Shown: positions 23,001-34,310 of the stretch, piece by piece
How positions within the stretch are numbered: the stretch's first letter is position 1
How the letters are laid out: each line of letters opens with the position of its first letter
NCBI GenBank assembly: GCA_027596195.1
Contig: JADGJG010000063.1
Span: forward strand, 1 to 55,190
DNA length: 55,190 nt
Source: Podochytrium sp. JEL0797
Taxonomy: Eukaryota; Chytridiomycota; Chytridiomycetes; Chytridiales; Chytriomycetaceae
Reading direction: 5' to 3'
The notes under the pieces: model-generated
The model's database searches: none
What the model was told of the DNA's origin: nothing
Seen by the model: the letters and a program-made list of their open reading frames with translations, nothing else
Program-made: the position numbers and the translations under genes

Positions 23001-24478
23001 GATTGGGGTGTTCAAGGCCTGTGGAATTTACACGACGACGGCGGAGTATGAGAATTTGATTGGGTCGATTTCGGGAGGCGATTATCGGTCGGGGCTCGTT
23101 GTGTGCAAGATGTTGATTGAGTTTTTGAAGCAGTGGGGAATGGAATGGAACATGTGGATCGTTTGGTCGCTGTTGGACGACAAGGAGCACAATGAGGATG
23201 AGATGATGGAGTTTATGGGTCGCGTCCGCTCGTTCGGTCCCGGAGCCAAGTTCGATCTGTTAGGGTTCGTTGAACGGTGTGAGAGTTTGCAAAACTCGTG
23301 GCACTCGAGTTCCAACTTCAACATTGAGTTGTTTATCGACGAGCTTTTGAAAATCGAAGGGGGGGTTACTTTGAATGCGCTAGAGGCTGTTTATCGGGTT
23401 TGTAGTTTCGTGATTTCTCTGCGTCGCTTGGGTATCTGACGTTCCTTTTCTGTTGTGACAGGCTTGCGGCATCCGAACCACTTCCGACGAATGCCAGGAC
23501 ATAACTTGCACTCTCACGGGTGGAGACTTTGAATCCACTGGTCTTGCTGTTGTGCAACACTGGGTCTCTTTCCTTTCTCTTTGGGGCGCACAGTGGTTTC
23601 TCCGGGCGTCTACCCACTTTTTTGAACACATCCGCGAGGCTGAAAAGGAGATGGAACGTCTCGACCTCTCTCTCACCATGACCAACAACGCTCTCGACCT
23701 CCGTAGCTTCGAATGGTTCTGCCAAACCCGCCACGGCTCATTCAACCTTTCGCTTTTCCTCGAGAGCCTCATGAATTCAAACGACGAAATGTCTCATAAC
23801 GTGTTGTTGGACGTGTTGGCGGAGCAGCAGGTTGAATTGTCGGGTGACGAGGTGGAGAGACTTGTGGGATTGTTTACGGGCGCCGAGGAGGAGTACGGAC
23901 TTGAAGTGATTCGATTGTGGATTGCTTCTTTGAGGATTTGTGGCATCAAGTACTACGTGCTCCTTTGGAGGTTGGAAATGATGTGGAATGTGGTGGGGGT
24001 CGATGTGGGATTGTGTATCAAGGCGTTCGATGCGAGAATCAAATCCCAGGCACCTGGATTCAATGTCGAAAAGTTTGTCGGTGTCTGTGAGGGCAAGAAG
24101 GCTGGATGGAGCGCGCTTCATTTCATGGAGTATTTGGTGAGGTTGCAGCAGGGCGAGATGAGGGTGATTCATTTCCAGGACGCGTTCAAGGCTTCTGGAT
24201 TGGAAGTTTCTGTTGACCAGGTGTTGGAGTTGTTGACTGTTTTGTCTGGGGACAAGCAAGAAGCATTGTCTGTTGCGAGGGAGTGGGTGTTTGTTGCGCG
24301 AATCGCTGGACCCAAAGCTCTTCTCGAATCGCAGAACGCGATTCGCGAGACGGTCAAGCAGGAGGGCTGGTTCAGCAAAGTTGTCCGTGTTGTTGCGACG
24401 GGTGCCGAGAGTGCTGTGGGTGTGGTTGCTGCTGGAACCGAAACGGCTGTCCATGCGGTGGAGGATTTTGCGAAGTGA
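11077..24478 (+). CDS. Giant Kelch-ectodomain, single-pass membrane protein with repeat tail, about 4,131 aa
   Basis: Exons: 11077-11335, 11399-12934, 12993-13184, 13252-13604, 13669-14988, 15044-15805, 15859-16635, 16701-17564, 17617-18270, 18327-18514, 18569-19205, 19265-20146, 20204-21135, 21207-21909, 21964-22134, 22187-22375, 22438-23397, 23462-24478. Order: signal peptide; Kelch-like propeller (YFGGATC, MHCMGGTTPDTRS, YAFGGVTPAGK, FCFGGETPS) to about residue 400; Gly/Ser/Asn linker; TM WKLALAVVFPILFFLACCCG near 565-585; cytosolic tail. The tail has a helical module at exon 5, six basic motifs of type KTRKHIKITKVV, six KKGIFGLF-type motifs, an LRR block (about 2210-2330) and about 11 units of an unassigned helical repeat (about 2450-4080), each with F-[DN]-L-x2-F and later F-x3-G plus EY-x2-L. 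Segment 17677-17733 may be an extra 57-nt intron. Probably a surface receptor or adhesion protein; no kinase or enzyme domain seen. Splitting into two genes is possible, but no internal stop forces it. Confidence 0.75.
12345..12620 (+). repeat. Gly/Ser/Asn-coding microsatellite in the giant Kelch gene
   Basis: A run of imperfect TCCAACGGA/TCGAATGGA-type 9-mers encodes alternating SNG and GNGS units of about 85 residues. It lies between the Kelch-like domain and the TM segment, so it is an extracellular stalk, flexible and with many possible O-glycosylation sites. Confidence 0.85.
14670..16870 (+). repeat. Intragenic tandem duplication, about 820-bp unit, nearly three copies
   Basis: The stretch from KKGIFGLF through TLFEQIVDTVQHAAESVESS, the following intron and the start of the next exon recurs. 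The GCTGTTTGAGCAAATCG landmark is at 14844, 15661 and 16491 (spacing 817 and 830 bp). The introns at 14989-15043 and 15806-15858 share the same start (GTGAGTATATTTATG), so intron and exon were duplicated together. The third copy diverges after 16640. Confidence 0.88.
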
Positions 24479-24657
24479 TCGAAGAGGAGGGGTTTTTTTT
24501 GTTTTGACGTTTTCTTTATCATTTCTTTTATCATTTATCCATTTTTCCGTTTTGCGTTTCCTCTTGCCTTTTATAAAATCGTTTTGAATTACCAGCACGA
24601 TTTGTATTTTTATCACGAACACGCAGAAAAAAACCCAACCCACAACAGCGACTTCAA

Positions 24658-27572
24658 TCAATAGTTCTCCTTCGCCACAGTCTGCAACACCTCATTCTCC
24701 TTCCGAATCACGCCCAAATGCAACACACGATCTCCCGCCATCGCAACCGGGTTGCTGCTTCTCCCAATCGTGACTCCCGAGCTTGGCGAGAAGATTTCAT
24801 CCACAATGTTGCCGAAAATGTTTTTGATACGCGCAATCAAATCGCCCTTGCGAATCACAGTGTTCACTGCAGGGTAAACTTCGAGAACGCCACCCGTTTT
24901 CGTGTAGATCCAGAATCCCTTCGAGCAGATGATGGTGTTGGGTGGTTGGTGGTATAGGACTGGTTTCGAGTCTTCTTCACCGGCTCCTGTGGTGTCGCAA
25001 CAGAAATTCAGTGAAAGAAAAACGCGGAAAAAGACTCACTCACCCATGTTGAGGTTCGCAACGCGTTGAACGAGAGTTTCGGAATCCATCCAGTTGTGAT
25101 CGTCCACACCAATGGGGGGCTCAGACTCGAGTGGGGGGAACATACCCAAGTACGTCAAGATGCGCATAACGCCTGCAATCGAAATGGAGAAATTAGGCGC
25201 AATGAAAGTTGGGAATCAAATAAAAAAAATGCTGCCGTACCCATGTACGACCATTGCACGTATTGGTTTTGAAAGAGCTGTGGGTTTCCGATTTCGACGG
25301 TAATCGCTGTGATTCCACGGGCACTGCAAGCGGAGCGAAGGGTTCCTACAGGTCGGAAAATAATCGTGTCAAAACAAAAATCATCAACACCAAAAACAGA
25401 CCATCTTGTCCAGAATTATGCAAAATAATCTGCGGCTGCTGCAACTTGGCCAACGCGGCACTCACGGGATCGTTCAAATCACTTCTCACATAGTAACTGT
25501 TGCATCTCCCGAAACTCGCCGTGTGGAGGTCAATCAGATAATCAAAGTGCGTGGCGATTTTGTTCACAATCGCGTGCGCGTAGATTTGCGATGCGGTGCC
25601 CGTTTCGGAACCGGGGAACAGGCGGTTCAGATCTTTTCCGTCACTGAATTCACGCGAGAATTTGAGGTAGCCGGGTACGTTCACGCAGGGCACGGCAACG
25701 ACGGTGCCGTTCAGCTTGTGGACATCAATGTCGGTAATAACTCTGTGGATGCAAGGAACGCCGTTCAGTTCGTTTCCGTGCACGACTGCGGTGATGCCCA
25801 ACTAATTTTCAGAAGAAAACGTCAGTCCAATACCTTGCGGCGCAACAGCAAAACGCAACTCACCACCGGCCCTGGATTCACCCCTCTCGCCACAATCACC
25901 GGTACTCTGACCCATTCAGAAAGACCCTGCTTCACCATGTTGATCCAAACCGTGCTGATTTTGCCCATCGGGAACTCCTCAATCACCAACGAGTCGCGAA
26001 CGACCGGAGGTGGAACGTCAGACTCGTTTTGGTAACGCGCCGAGAAAGTGGGAGGTCTGTAATGGTGAGCAGACTCCCAGTATTTGACTCCGTGGGCCAT
26101 CGAGCCAGCAGCGGGTTGAGGAGACTTCTCGGTCGTGGCGGGGTCGTCATAAATAATAATCGAGCCACGGCGTTCGCGAAGCGGGCGCGGGATGGGAGCA
26201 ACACCTGGCGGAAGAGGAATGCCATTGGGGGACATGGACGCGTTGAGGTTGAACGTTGATTCGGTGGTTGGACCAAAAAACTGAGTCGAGCTGCGGAGAT
26301 CGTTGTAGAGCGAGTCGCGTTTGTTTGGCAGCGCGTCATGCTTCAGGTGGATTTGGATAATGTAGATCAGCGCGTCTTGGTTTCCTGTTGAAAATGAGGT
26401 AAAAAACTTGGAGGGAAAGGCCAGCAACAAACCATTCAAATTTCCAGCTGCCGCCTTGTCGTTCGTGGTGACTGGGCTCATTGTAAAGTCTGCGGGAGCC
26501 GAGTTTTCGTCACGTTCACAAATCAGGGTTTCTCCTGCGTTCACGCGAGTGGTCTTTTTGTCGCCGTTGACGCTAACTCGAATGGACCCCGACACGACAA
26601 AGACGATGGTCGCAGCACCGAGGAGAATTTTGTTGGTGGGCATCGCGTTGGGCTGGTGCCTGCTTGGGCTCGGGGCTCGATCCACAGGACCGACTCCAGC
26701 GGTCAGATGATCCAGCCCCGTGCGAACTGGGGAAGATTCTCTCGTGCGGTTGTTCATTGGCGATGGAATTGGAGTGGACACGTCGCCCTCTCCGTCACAG
26801 ATTCCTTCGTCGCTCAGGCCGTGAGTGCAGATTGTCTCGAGAGAAACCGTGACTTGAGCTTTGGCGCGGTTTGCGATGAAGGTGAGATGCTTGAAGGCAC
26901 CCTTGACGAAACACGTGGTGGGAAGCTCGCCCGCGTAGCTGTCAAAACAAAAGATTAGAATCGTGCTGGTGCGAAACAATTATCAATCGCTCACGTATAG
27001 GGAACCAATGGACGGAATTGGACTGGAGTTTCTTGATCGTTGTGCCTGAGAATCGCGTTCGCGCCCCCAAAAGAGTGCCTGATGTTCGGTGGCTGGACCT
27101 TCTGATCCGAGTTGCCGAGCGACGGTAGCATCAACATAGCAATGTCGTAACCTTGATAAATAGTTAGTTAAAACAACCCAGCTTCATTGGGAGCAATGAC
27201 AAACCGGGAAACACCGAGAAGGAGCACGCGTCACGGACCTGGGAGGCGAAACCACAATTAAATTCACCAAATTCAACAAATATTCTGCCATAGCAATAGT
27301 AATAATAGGAAACACGATAATACCTCCGTCAGCGAAAAGCGCCAAACAAACTCGCCCTTGTTGAAGTCCACGTTTTTTGGAAAGATTGCGATTTCATCCG
27401 TTGAACCAAGGCCGTTCTTCCACATCATCTTTTCGTACGATTCCTTGGTGAGGTGCGTGAGCGTGGGCACGGCATCCGACTGCTCCATGGCAGCCTCGAG
27501 CACGGCCTGGCCGGGTGAAGTTTGCGGGATCGTCGACGAGTCCATCGGTTTCAGGGGCGGCGACGAGTACAT
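24658..27572 (-). CDS. HutD/Ves-like bicupin fused to aspartoacylase/AstE-type zinc hydrolase, about 825 aa
   Basis: Exons 27572-27324, 27238-27205, 27151-26995, 26938-25864, 25801-25402, 25345-25241, 25172-25044 and 24986-24658. A further in-frame 48-nt intron at 26385-26432 is possible (then 809 aa). The N-terminal part matches HutD/Ves: MMWKNGLGSTDEIAIFP, FVWRFSLTEV, FSVFPGYD, a second barrel starting YAGELPTTCFVKG, then a Pro-rich insert and FVVSGSIRVSVNG. The C-terminal part (from about 26000) matches succinylglutamate desuccinylase/aspartoacylase, an M14-like zinc family: VVHGNELNGVP gives zinc-binding His and Glu, LNRLFPG is the Arg motif, LIDLHTAS the third zinc ligand, followed by VEIGN. 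Families with these folds act on N-acyl amino acids and in histidine utilisation. That would fit an amino-acid catabolic or deacylase role in the cytosol, but the substrate is inferred only. No signal peptide seen. Confidence 0.78.
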
Positions 27573-27813
27573 CTAGGGGGATTAATGGGCATTGTTTAAG
27601 TATGGGCATGCGGGGTTAATCAGGCGGTCACCGACCGTTTCAATTACGAATGCTGGGGAGGAATTCGCGGCGAATTTTTTGTTTTGAGTCACGCAGTGGC
27701 ACGCGGAAATCACACCCCGGTCGAGGCTCGCGTTCATTCACGTCATATCAATATCGGAAGATTGTTTATTTGTAACACCCAATCCGACTTTCTGTAGCGC
27801 AACTCCCCAGTTT

Positions 27814-30800
27814 TCACCCATCCCTAGTCACACTCAGTCGCGAAAAATTGATTCCGCTCGCTCGAACTTTTCTCTGAGGAGAGGAAGACGAACCGGCGCC
27901 TAAATGGTCTTCAAAATCATCGTCTTCGTTTTCGAATGCTTTGAGCGTCCGTGGCACACCCAACTCGGCAACCACCCCTATCGAATCATCGCGAAAGCAC
28001 AAAAATTGCATCCACGTTGCTCGCCTCGCTTTTACCAAATGCTCCTTCACAAGTGAGACGCCTTCTTCCGATAGACTGGGGGAAGAGGTCGCATCCACAG
28101 GTTTTGACGTGCCGTTCTGGATTGACGAATATATCAATCCAAACACTTCTGCGATTTGAGGAGTCTCGTACATCGAGAGCGTTTGATGGATAAATTCAGT
28201 TTCGAGTGTCGCTTGCATGGCACCCATCTCAGAAAACGTATCCACTCCTCTGAAAGCGGCCAAAAGATCCAACGCAATACAGCGCAACAAGGTCGAAATC
28301 GCGTACTTGACAAGACTCTGCGAGATATCCGACACTTCAGCATGTGTCATGACGAGATTCATCAGAATTTCGTGAATGTAAGGGCGAATTTCTATGTGAT
28401 CGGGGATCAGCACCTTTTAAAGTGGGTGTACTGTTTTCTTACCAACTGGCCTCTTCAGTTCATTCCAGTCGAGCCCAGAATACAAAACACCGGATCTGAC
28501 GAGTCCACTGATTGGCAATGACTTGCGGCGAATATAGTTGTTAAATAACACGCGATTCAGGTGGTTGCACGTCTCATTGAGGTAATTGACATCTCCAGCA
28601 ATGCGGCACTTGAATTTCGTTTCCAGCAAGGCAACGACTTTGGGTATCATGGTTCTGCGAACGTAAGATATATTGCACAGCACTACCAGACTTCTCGGCT
28701 CCTATGAAAAATTATGAGCTCGCAATGTCGAAAGAAAACGAAAAGTCTCACCGATTTTTTCGTGTCCACGACTTTGCCTCTCTTTTCGACTCCGGCCAGC
28801 TTCTTCTTTCCCATGCTACTGGTGCCCGACTCGTCTCCTGCAAGACCACCAGCCATCCCACCAATTGTTTCACCATGAAATTTCTTGTGAGGGGGGAGCA
28901 TCAGTTCTTCCAACCTGCGCTCGTCCCAAATCACCAGACTGGCGGAACTGTCGGTTGCTGTCGAACCGAGCGCGTTACCAGTCACCCAACGCGTGGCCAG
29001 CCATTCCAGACCATCGAGAAGCTCGCATACCGAAGTCGTGATGCTTGCAATGACCTGTTTGGAAAAACGTCAAAACGTGAACAACCATGTCGTCGGTTTT
29101 GTTTGTTCACTTGTCACCTTATCCATTACATCTTGTGTAATCGTGCTTGACGCAGCTGGAGGGTCGTAGTGGAACCCGATCGTGGCTGTGTGCTTTGGAT
29201 TCCCACCTCCGGAGGAAGTGGAGATTGCGGTGTCCCCATGCGTTCCGAAAATCAAAAATGCTGTCATTGCAGGCGGTTGATGCTCAAACGAGTTGGATTC
29301 AGTTGGTGGTGGGAGTTGCGACATAACTGATGCAGAAGAAATTTTGTGGAGGGATGTGAGAACGGATTTGACGAAACGATAGTAGAGTTTGATGGTTTGA
29401 GTTGCATCTTTAGTGAGGTCTTCAGTTTCCTGAGGGGTGGAAGAAGCAGAGGGAATTGGTGCTGGCGTCAGAGGGCTGGGTGCTTCATCATGAGGCAGTT
29501 TGACGATAGTGTCGCGTTGGTCAATGTCGAAGGAAAAGTCTTCATATTCAGCGAATCTGCGTGATTCTGATGAAAATACATTAGCGATAATAAAGAAAAC
29601 AAACTAAATAACGAACCGATCACTAATCCCTCGCAAACAACTTCAACGCATCTATTTTTGACACGCCCAGCAACATCCCCAATAGCTCGCAAAACCTTCT
29701 CCTCAATTAATGTCCCACCTCCGACGTGAAATCCTCTGACTTCTTCATAACAGTGGGCGAGCTCTTTCACCACCTTTGCTGCCCAGTGACTCGCCATGAG
29801 GGGGTTTGAACAAGACAGAAACCAGCCGTGCTGTTTTGGGGGTGGGGACGAGTGTTGTGGCGATGGGATATGGGAAAGAGAGTCCATGTATGTTGCAATT
29901 TGTTTGCTGAGAAAGAGTGACGAGCCGCTTGAATGGGGCTTTTCGGAAACCGATTCGGTTGAGGTCGCTTTTGCTGTTGAGGTTCGCACTGCTTCTTTTG
30001 GAGAACCAATGATATTGCCAATATTGTTTTCAGCGTTCTTTGGAGGTACTGACACGGAATCTGCTCCAGTTTCATCCGATGGCGGTGCATTGGATGGCTG
30101 GGCGGATTGTTTGAGCTCCGAGAGCGAGGATTGGACGTGGAAACAGTTCCCAAGAAGAGTCGAATAATGTTCGACAATGTGGCGAATCATTGTGTGGCAG
30201 AGCATCATCTTTTTGACATCTGCGCGTCGCTTTTGCTTCGGGAGGGGAGTGGAAGGGGAATTTGTTGGGGTCTGTGGATATTGCGGGTAAGCAACAGTTT
30301 TCTATCAAACAAAAGCAACAGAACCTTTTGAATTCTCTCCTCGCTGAATATTTTGCATAGTCGCCAGAAATCTTGCATCGTGTTGGTCAGAATTTTGCTC
30401 AAGTTCCTGACAAATTTGGTGCTCGATTTCCACGCTTGCAAGTCATATTCTTCGACTGTTTGAAGCGAGTGTTGTCAATTATGCGCATCCGCTTCAAAAA
30501 TTTAACATACCAAACACGTTTTCAAACTCTTTTGAATTCACACTCCCCAACGCTTTTCGAAGCTGCTGAATGGTCAGCCTCTCGGTTTTTCGAATTATCA
30601 AGCTTCCATCCAGAGTCGAGAACAAGCTTCCATACACACCGCCCCTGAGTTGGGTCCGTGAATTTCTCGAATTGTTGGACACAGTCTCGTCGTTCTCGCC
30701 TGTGAGTCGGGGTTGCGACTTTTTTAGTTCTGAACGCGAGCCGGACTTGATTTCGGGTTCGTAGCCGATGTAGCTTGGCTTAGGGAGGGGAATCGCGGCG

Positions 30801-32783
30801 GAGGGAGACATGAGCGTTTCTTGGTACGAGTGATGGAGCTCTGTGGGGGTTTTGTTCAAAAGGGATTCAGGAATGTGGGCGAGCAGCTACCTTCCATTCG
30901 TGACCAATGCGCCTCATATTCATCTGTCAGCTGGTTCATGATGGTTTCGTATCGGTTGTTGAGGTAGAACCAAACAGGGTCTTGCTCTGGACTCAAATCT
31001 ACAAGATATCTGAAGCGAATTTCTATCAAGACACGATACAAACGACCCATCAAGGCAGATACCTCAAAACACGCTCCTGCACATCCAACGACTGATCCGG
31101 GTTGCGAAGGTCATGAAACAGTTTCTTGCGAAACCCATCTGTAATATTCTCCACTTCCTTCCACACATGTTGAAAAACGTCGCGATATGCTTCCGGGAGA
31201 AGCGAGCTTGTCGTAGAATCCGGGGCGTTCGTGGATGGAGCGTGCGCGGTAGGTGTCTCGGGAATCTCTAAAGTTGATTTAGATTTTGGATCTGTGGGCG
31301 GCCGGCTCTGCTGTGTGGAAGCGACTGGTGTTGCGGGAGTTGGTTCTTCATTGATTCCGGTGGAAAATGAGGACGTCATGAGGTATTTGCCCTTGTTGTA
31401 ATCGCGCACGGCAGCGTCGTATTTTTCCTGGGGCGATAGGCATTGAGAAAAAATTGAGATACAAGAGGACAGCAAACCTTTTTGATTGAATCCAGCAGAG
31501 AACTCGGCAAATTGAAAAAGAATTTCCATTGGTCCAGCAACGACAGCGCCAAACGAATCTTGTCGGCCTTCTCTTTTCTCTCAATCATGGGACCATAAAG
31601 GTTCTTGGCTGACGCGCTGAGCTCTATTGATAGTTGATTTAGTTTGGAGTTGAGAAAGCAGAGAAACTGACCATCCAAACTCTTGGTAAATGGAGCAAAT
31701 CCTTTTTCCTCTGATGATATCAGATTGTTGGTCTTCATCTCCTCGTAGAATGCTAAGATGTTGAAAAATAATAATGAATCATTGTTGACAGCAGAGCAAG
31801 GGCCAGCAGCTTACAATCAATGGTGCTCTTGGCATTGACAAATTTTGCGAAGTGCTGTTTCACCAAATCTTTCTAACGGGTTTGAGGAGTTCGGATTCGA
31901 TGAGAGTATAGGGAAACAGGAGTGGCTGATGAGATTCAAACAGACTCCACGAAACTCACCATAACTTCCGCGCGCTTATCAATCGATTGCTGAAGACTCC
32001 TGGCTCCAATATTCGTAATTTCCGCGTACGAAGTCGAGCTGTGGACCGCTTTGAGAAACGTCTTTGGGTCGAAGTTTTTGTTCGCCACAAGGATCTTTTG
32101 GTAAATGTCCATGTCGACGGTTAATGGACGCGTTTTTCTATTTTAAACGTGTTACGAATTTGATAAATAAGATAGATTGCTAATATTTACCCGAAAATAC
32201 TCTGTTTTATGCCCAACGGATCAGTCGAATCGATATTTTTCACGCTGACGAGATTCACTCCAGGACCCACGCGTCCTTTATGATGTCTCGATCTTCCAGC
32301 CTGGATTGGATATTCGGAATCCAAAGCTGCGGCTGCCTCGGGCGTCGCAGGTGAATTCATGGTGGCCATCAATAGTTCAGTTCCAATCTCCAGCGGATTC
32401 AAATCCCATTCATGCACGTTCAAGGTTTTGATGTTATAAAAGCGCAGGAGGGCTTGTTCTTCGTCTACAGAGTAGAGGTTGGCTTCATTTTTGGCGCCTT
32501 AGGGTGGTGTTGCGTTAGAATTTCGAATTCAACGAGGGGACGCGACGGTTTCACCTCGACGCCTCACTGGACTTTGCTTGTCATCCACACTCTCTTTTAT
32601 CTCCTGCTGCCGAACTTCTCCTTCTTCCTCCTCTTCGTCGTATTCATCGTCGGAAAGTGATTCGGGATCGGAACCTGCATTCGAATCCTGGGCCGCGGGC
32701 GTCATGCGAGACCTGCGGACGGAAGATTCGGCCCCGGATTTCGCAATCTTCGCGCCTCCTTTTTGGAGCTTCTCTGTGTTCAT
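27814..32783 (-). CDS. SEC5: Exocyst complex component Sec5 (EXOC2 family), about 1,395 aa
   Basis: Fifteen exons: 32783-32555, 32497-32191, 32137-31960, 31872-31815, 31752-31672, 31623-31478, 31427-31063, 31009-30891, 30840-30511, 30455-30325, 30271-29617, 29566-29118, 29054-28752, 28701-28443, 28391-27814; summed length is divisible by three. Family marks: DPLGIK near the end of exon 2; VANKNFDPKTFLKAVHSSTS; KDLVKQHFAKFVNAK; FFFNLPSSLLDSIKK followed by YDAAVRDYNKGKYL; LSPEQDPVWFYLNNRYETI; and the C-terminal YIRRKSLPISGLVRSGVLYS and EIRPYIHEILMNLVMTHAEV. Sec5 is one of eight subunits tethering secretory vesicles to the plasma membrane at growth sites. The N terminus is acidic and disordered. 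The protein is longer than yeast Sec5 (971 aa), mainly through Ser/Pro-rich inserts at about 31200-31370, 29780-30110 and 29180-29450. The start is the first ATG of the frame. Confidence 0.9.
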
Positions 32784-32952
32784 GCAATTGGCTGTTGTTT
32801 TTGTTGACAAATTCTTTCAAGCACCTGTCAAAAAAAGGAAATAACTCCTTCTTCTTATTTCCACCTACTTCTTCTTTCCAAAATTAAATACTATCCTCCT
32901 TCCTGCAAAATAGTCCCCAAAAATATTTAATTCCTCGTTAAAAAAATTCAAA

Positions 32953-34250
32953 CTATTCTTTGAGTTTCGACGCATTGTTTTTGCCTGCCGAAGCCGGGTT
33001 CATGGTTGTGCTTTTGTTGTAACGTCTCGTGCGCTCCTCCTTCCAAAACAACTCCGCGTTGAGCGAAAAGGTGTAAATCCAATCGCGGATCACGTAAAGG
33101 AAATATCCCCAAAATGGCGTGATTACAATATAACCGCTGCAGATAATATAGATGTTGATTGCACAAGTGACAACACTGCGGAGAATGTTATCCGTTGCAA
33201 TAACCTTGGCGAGGTCGTTAAAGTTGGACGTCAGTTGGCCCCAGCAAAAATACACTGAGACAATGGTGCTCGAAAAATCGATAAAGATATCGGAGATGTT
33301 CCATCCGAGTCCCGTTGTGAGATCGTCGCGATCTGTTTTAAACAGTGAAGAAATGAGTGAACGTGGATTGGAGGAAAAATTAACTAACAGTGGCACTGTT
33401 GAGCCTCCGCGTCCCAAACTCCATAACCCACAGGAAAGTCTAAGGCCATCCATACCACTCTATTCGCAACGTTAAGGAGAAAAAAACGCGCGAACCCACG
33501 TGTTGTAGCTTAAAAAATGAAAAATGAGACGCGCTATTCACAATTCAAGCACACTCACTTGCTCACAAAATACGACTTGTACAACAGAAAACAAGCAAAA
33601 GAAAGGGCCATTAAGTGAGCCACAGCGTTCACCGCCAAAAAAAAGTAATGGCACGGCACGGTCCCTTGGAACGCATGCATTACCAAAAAACTACCCGGTC
33701 TGATGGGAAGAGAGAACGCGTTGAACGCGAGCATGATGTAGTGAATAAACCTGAGATTTCCCCAGTTGTGCCAAAGGATTCCGGCGGATCCTGCGAAGTT
33801 CATTTGGAACGTCACGCCTTCAACTAGGCCGATGGCAAAGTATTCTGGATTTGTGAACGGTGAAGCCGCTGATGATTGATCGATTTTGTGTGGCACTAGC
33901 CGGATAGGTTGTGAAAAGAAGATGAATATGTTAATATCATCGAGGAATGAGAACGATGCGATCCAAGAGTTTAACACATTTTATGTGCGGCACGCGATCA
34001 GCAAGACGACGCACGGCAACAAAGCGGGAAGGCGGAATAGAACGTGGGCAAAAAGGTTTCAACAAAAAACGGTTCGCTGAAAATCCCTCCCAACTGACAA
34101 TTCCTCCGATCCTCCGACAGAAATGAAAATATAAAAAGAAAACGAAGCTTTTAAATAGAATGAAGGTTGATTTTGTGTTGTTTCTATGCAAAAGCGATTT
34201 ACGTTCATGAGTCCCGAAGAAAGATCAGTATCTTCTTCTTCATTCTTCAT
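32953..34250 (-). CDS. Orphan multi-pass membrane protein, about 304 aa
   Basis: Tentative exons 34250-34203, 34093-34015, 33895-33559, 33459-33389 and 33332-32953; phases join without a stop. The two 5' exons are the least certain. Hydrophobic stretches include HYIMLAFNAFSLPI, FFLAVNAVAHLMALSFACFL, DIFIDFSSTIVSVYFCWG, VVTCAINIYIICSGYIVI and PFWGYFLYVIRDWIYTF, giving perhaps five to seven TM helices. The C-terminal tail is basic (EERTRRYNK) and Asn/Lys-rich, probably cytosolic. I do not recognise the family; the size and helix pattern would fit a small 7TM-type or transporter-like protein, but no signature residues are seen. It lies between Sec5 and the second Kelch gene, all on the same strand. 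Confidence 0.5.
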
Positions 34251-34310
34251 TAAGCAAATAATATTCCCATTCTCGCAAAAATCATTTTCATCACACCAAC
34301 CTGGGGGTCC

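Noticed and set aside
11077..24478. Treating the tail after 17.6 kb as a separate downstream gene
   Set aside because: All exon junctions keep phase, the basic KxRKHxKITK motif continues on both sides, and the smaller paralogue joins the same ectodomain to the same module type. Transcript data could still change this.
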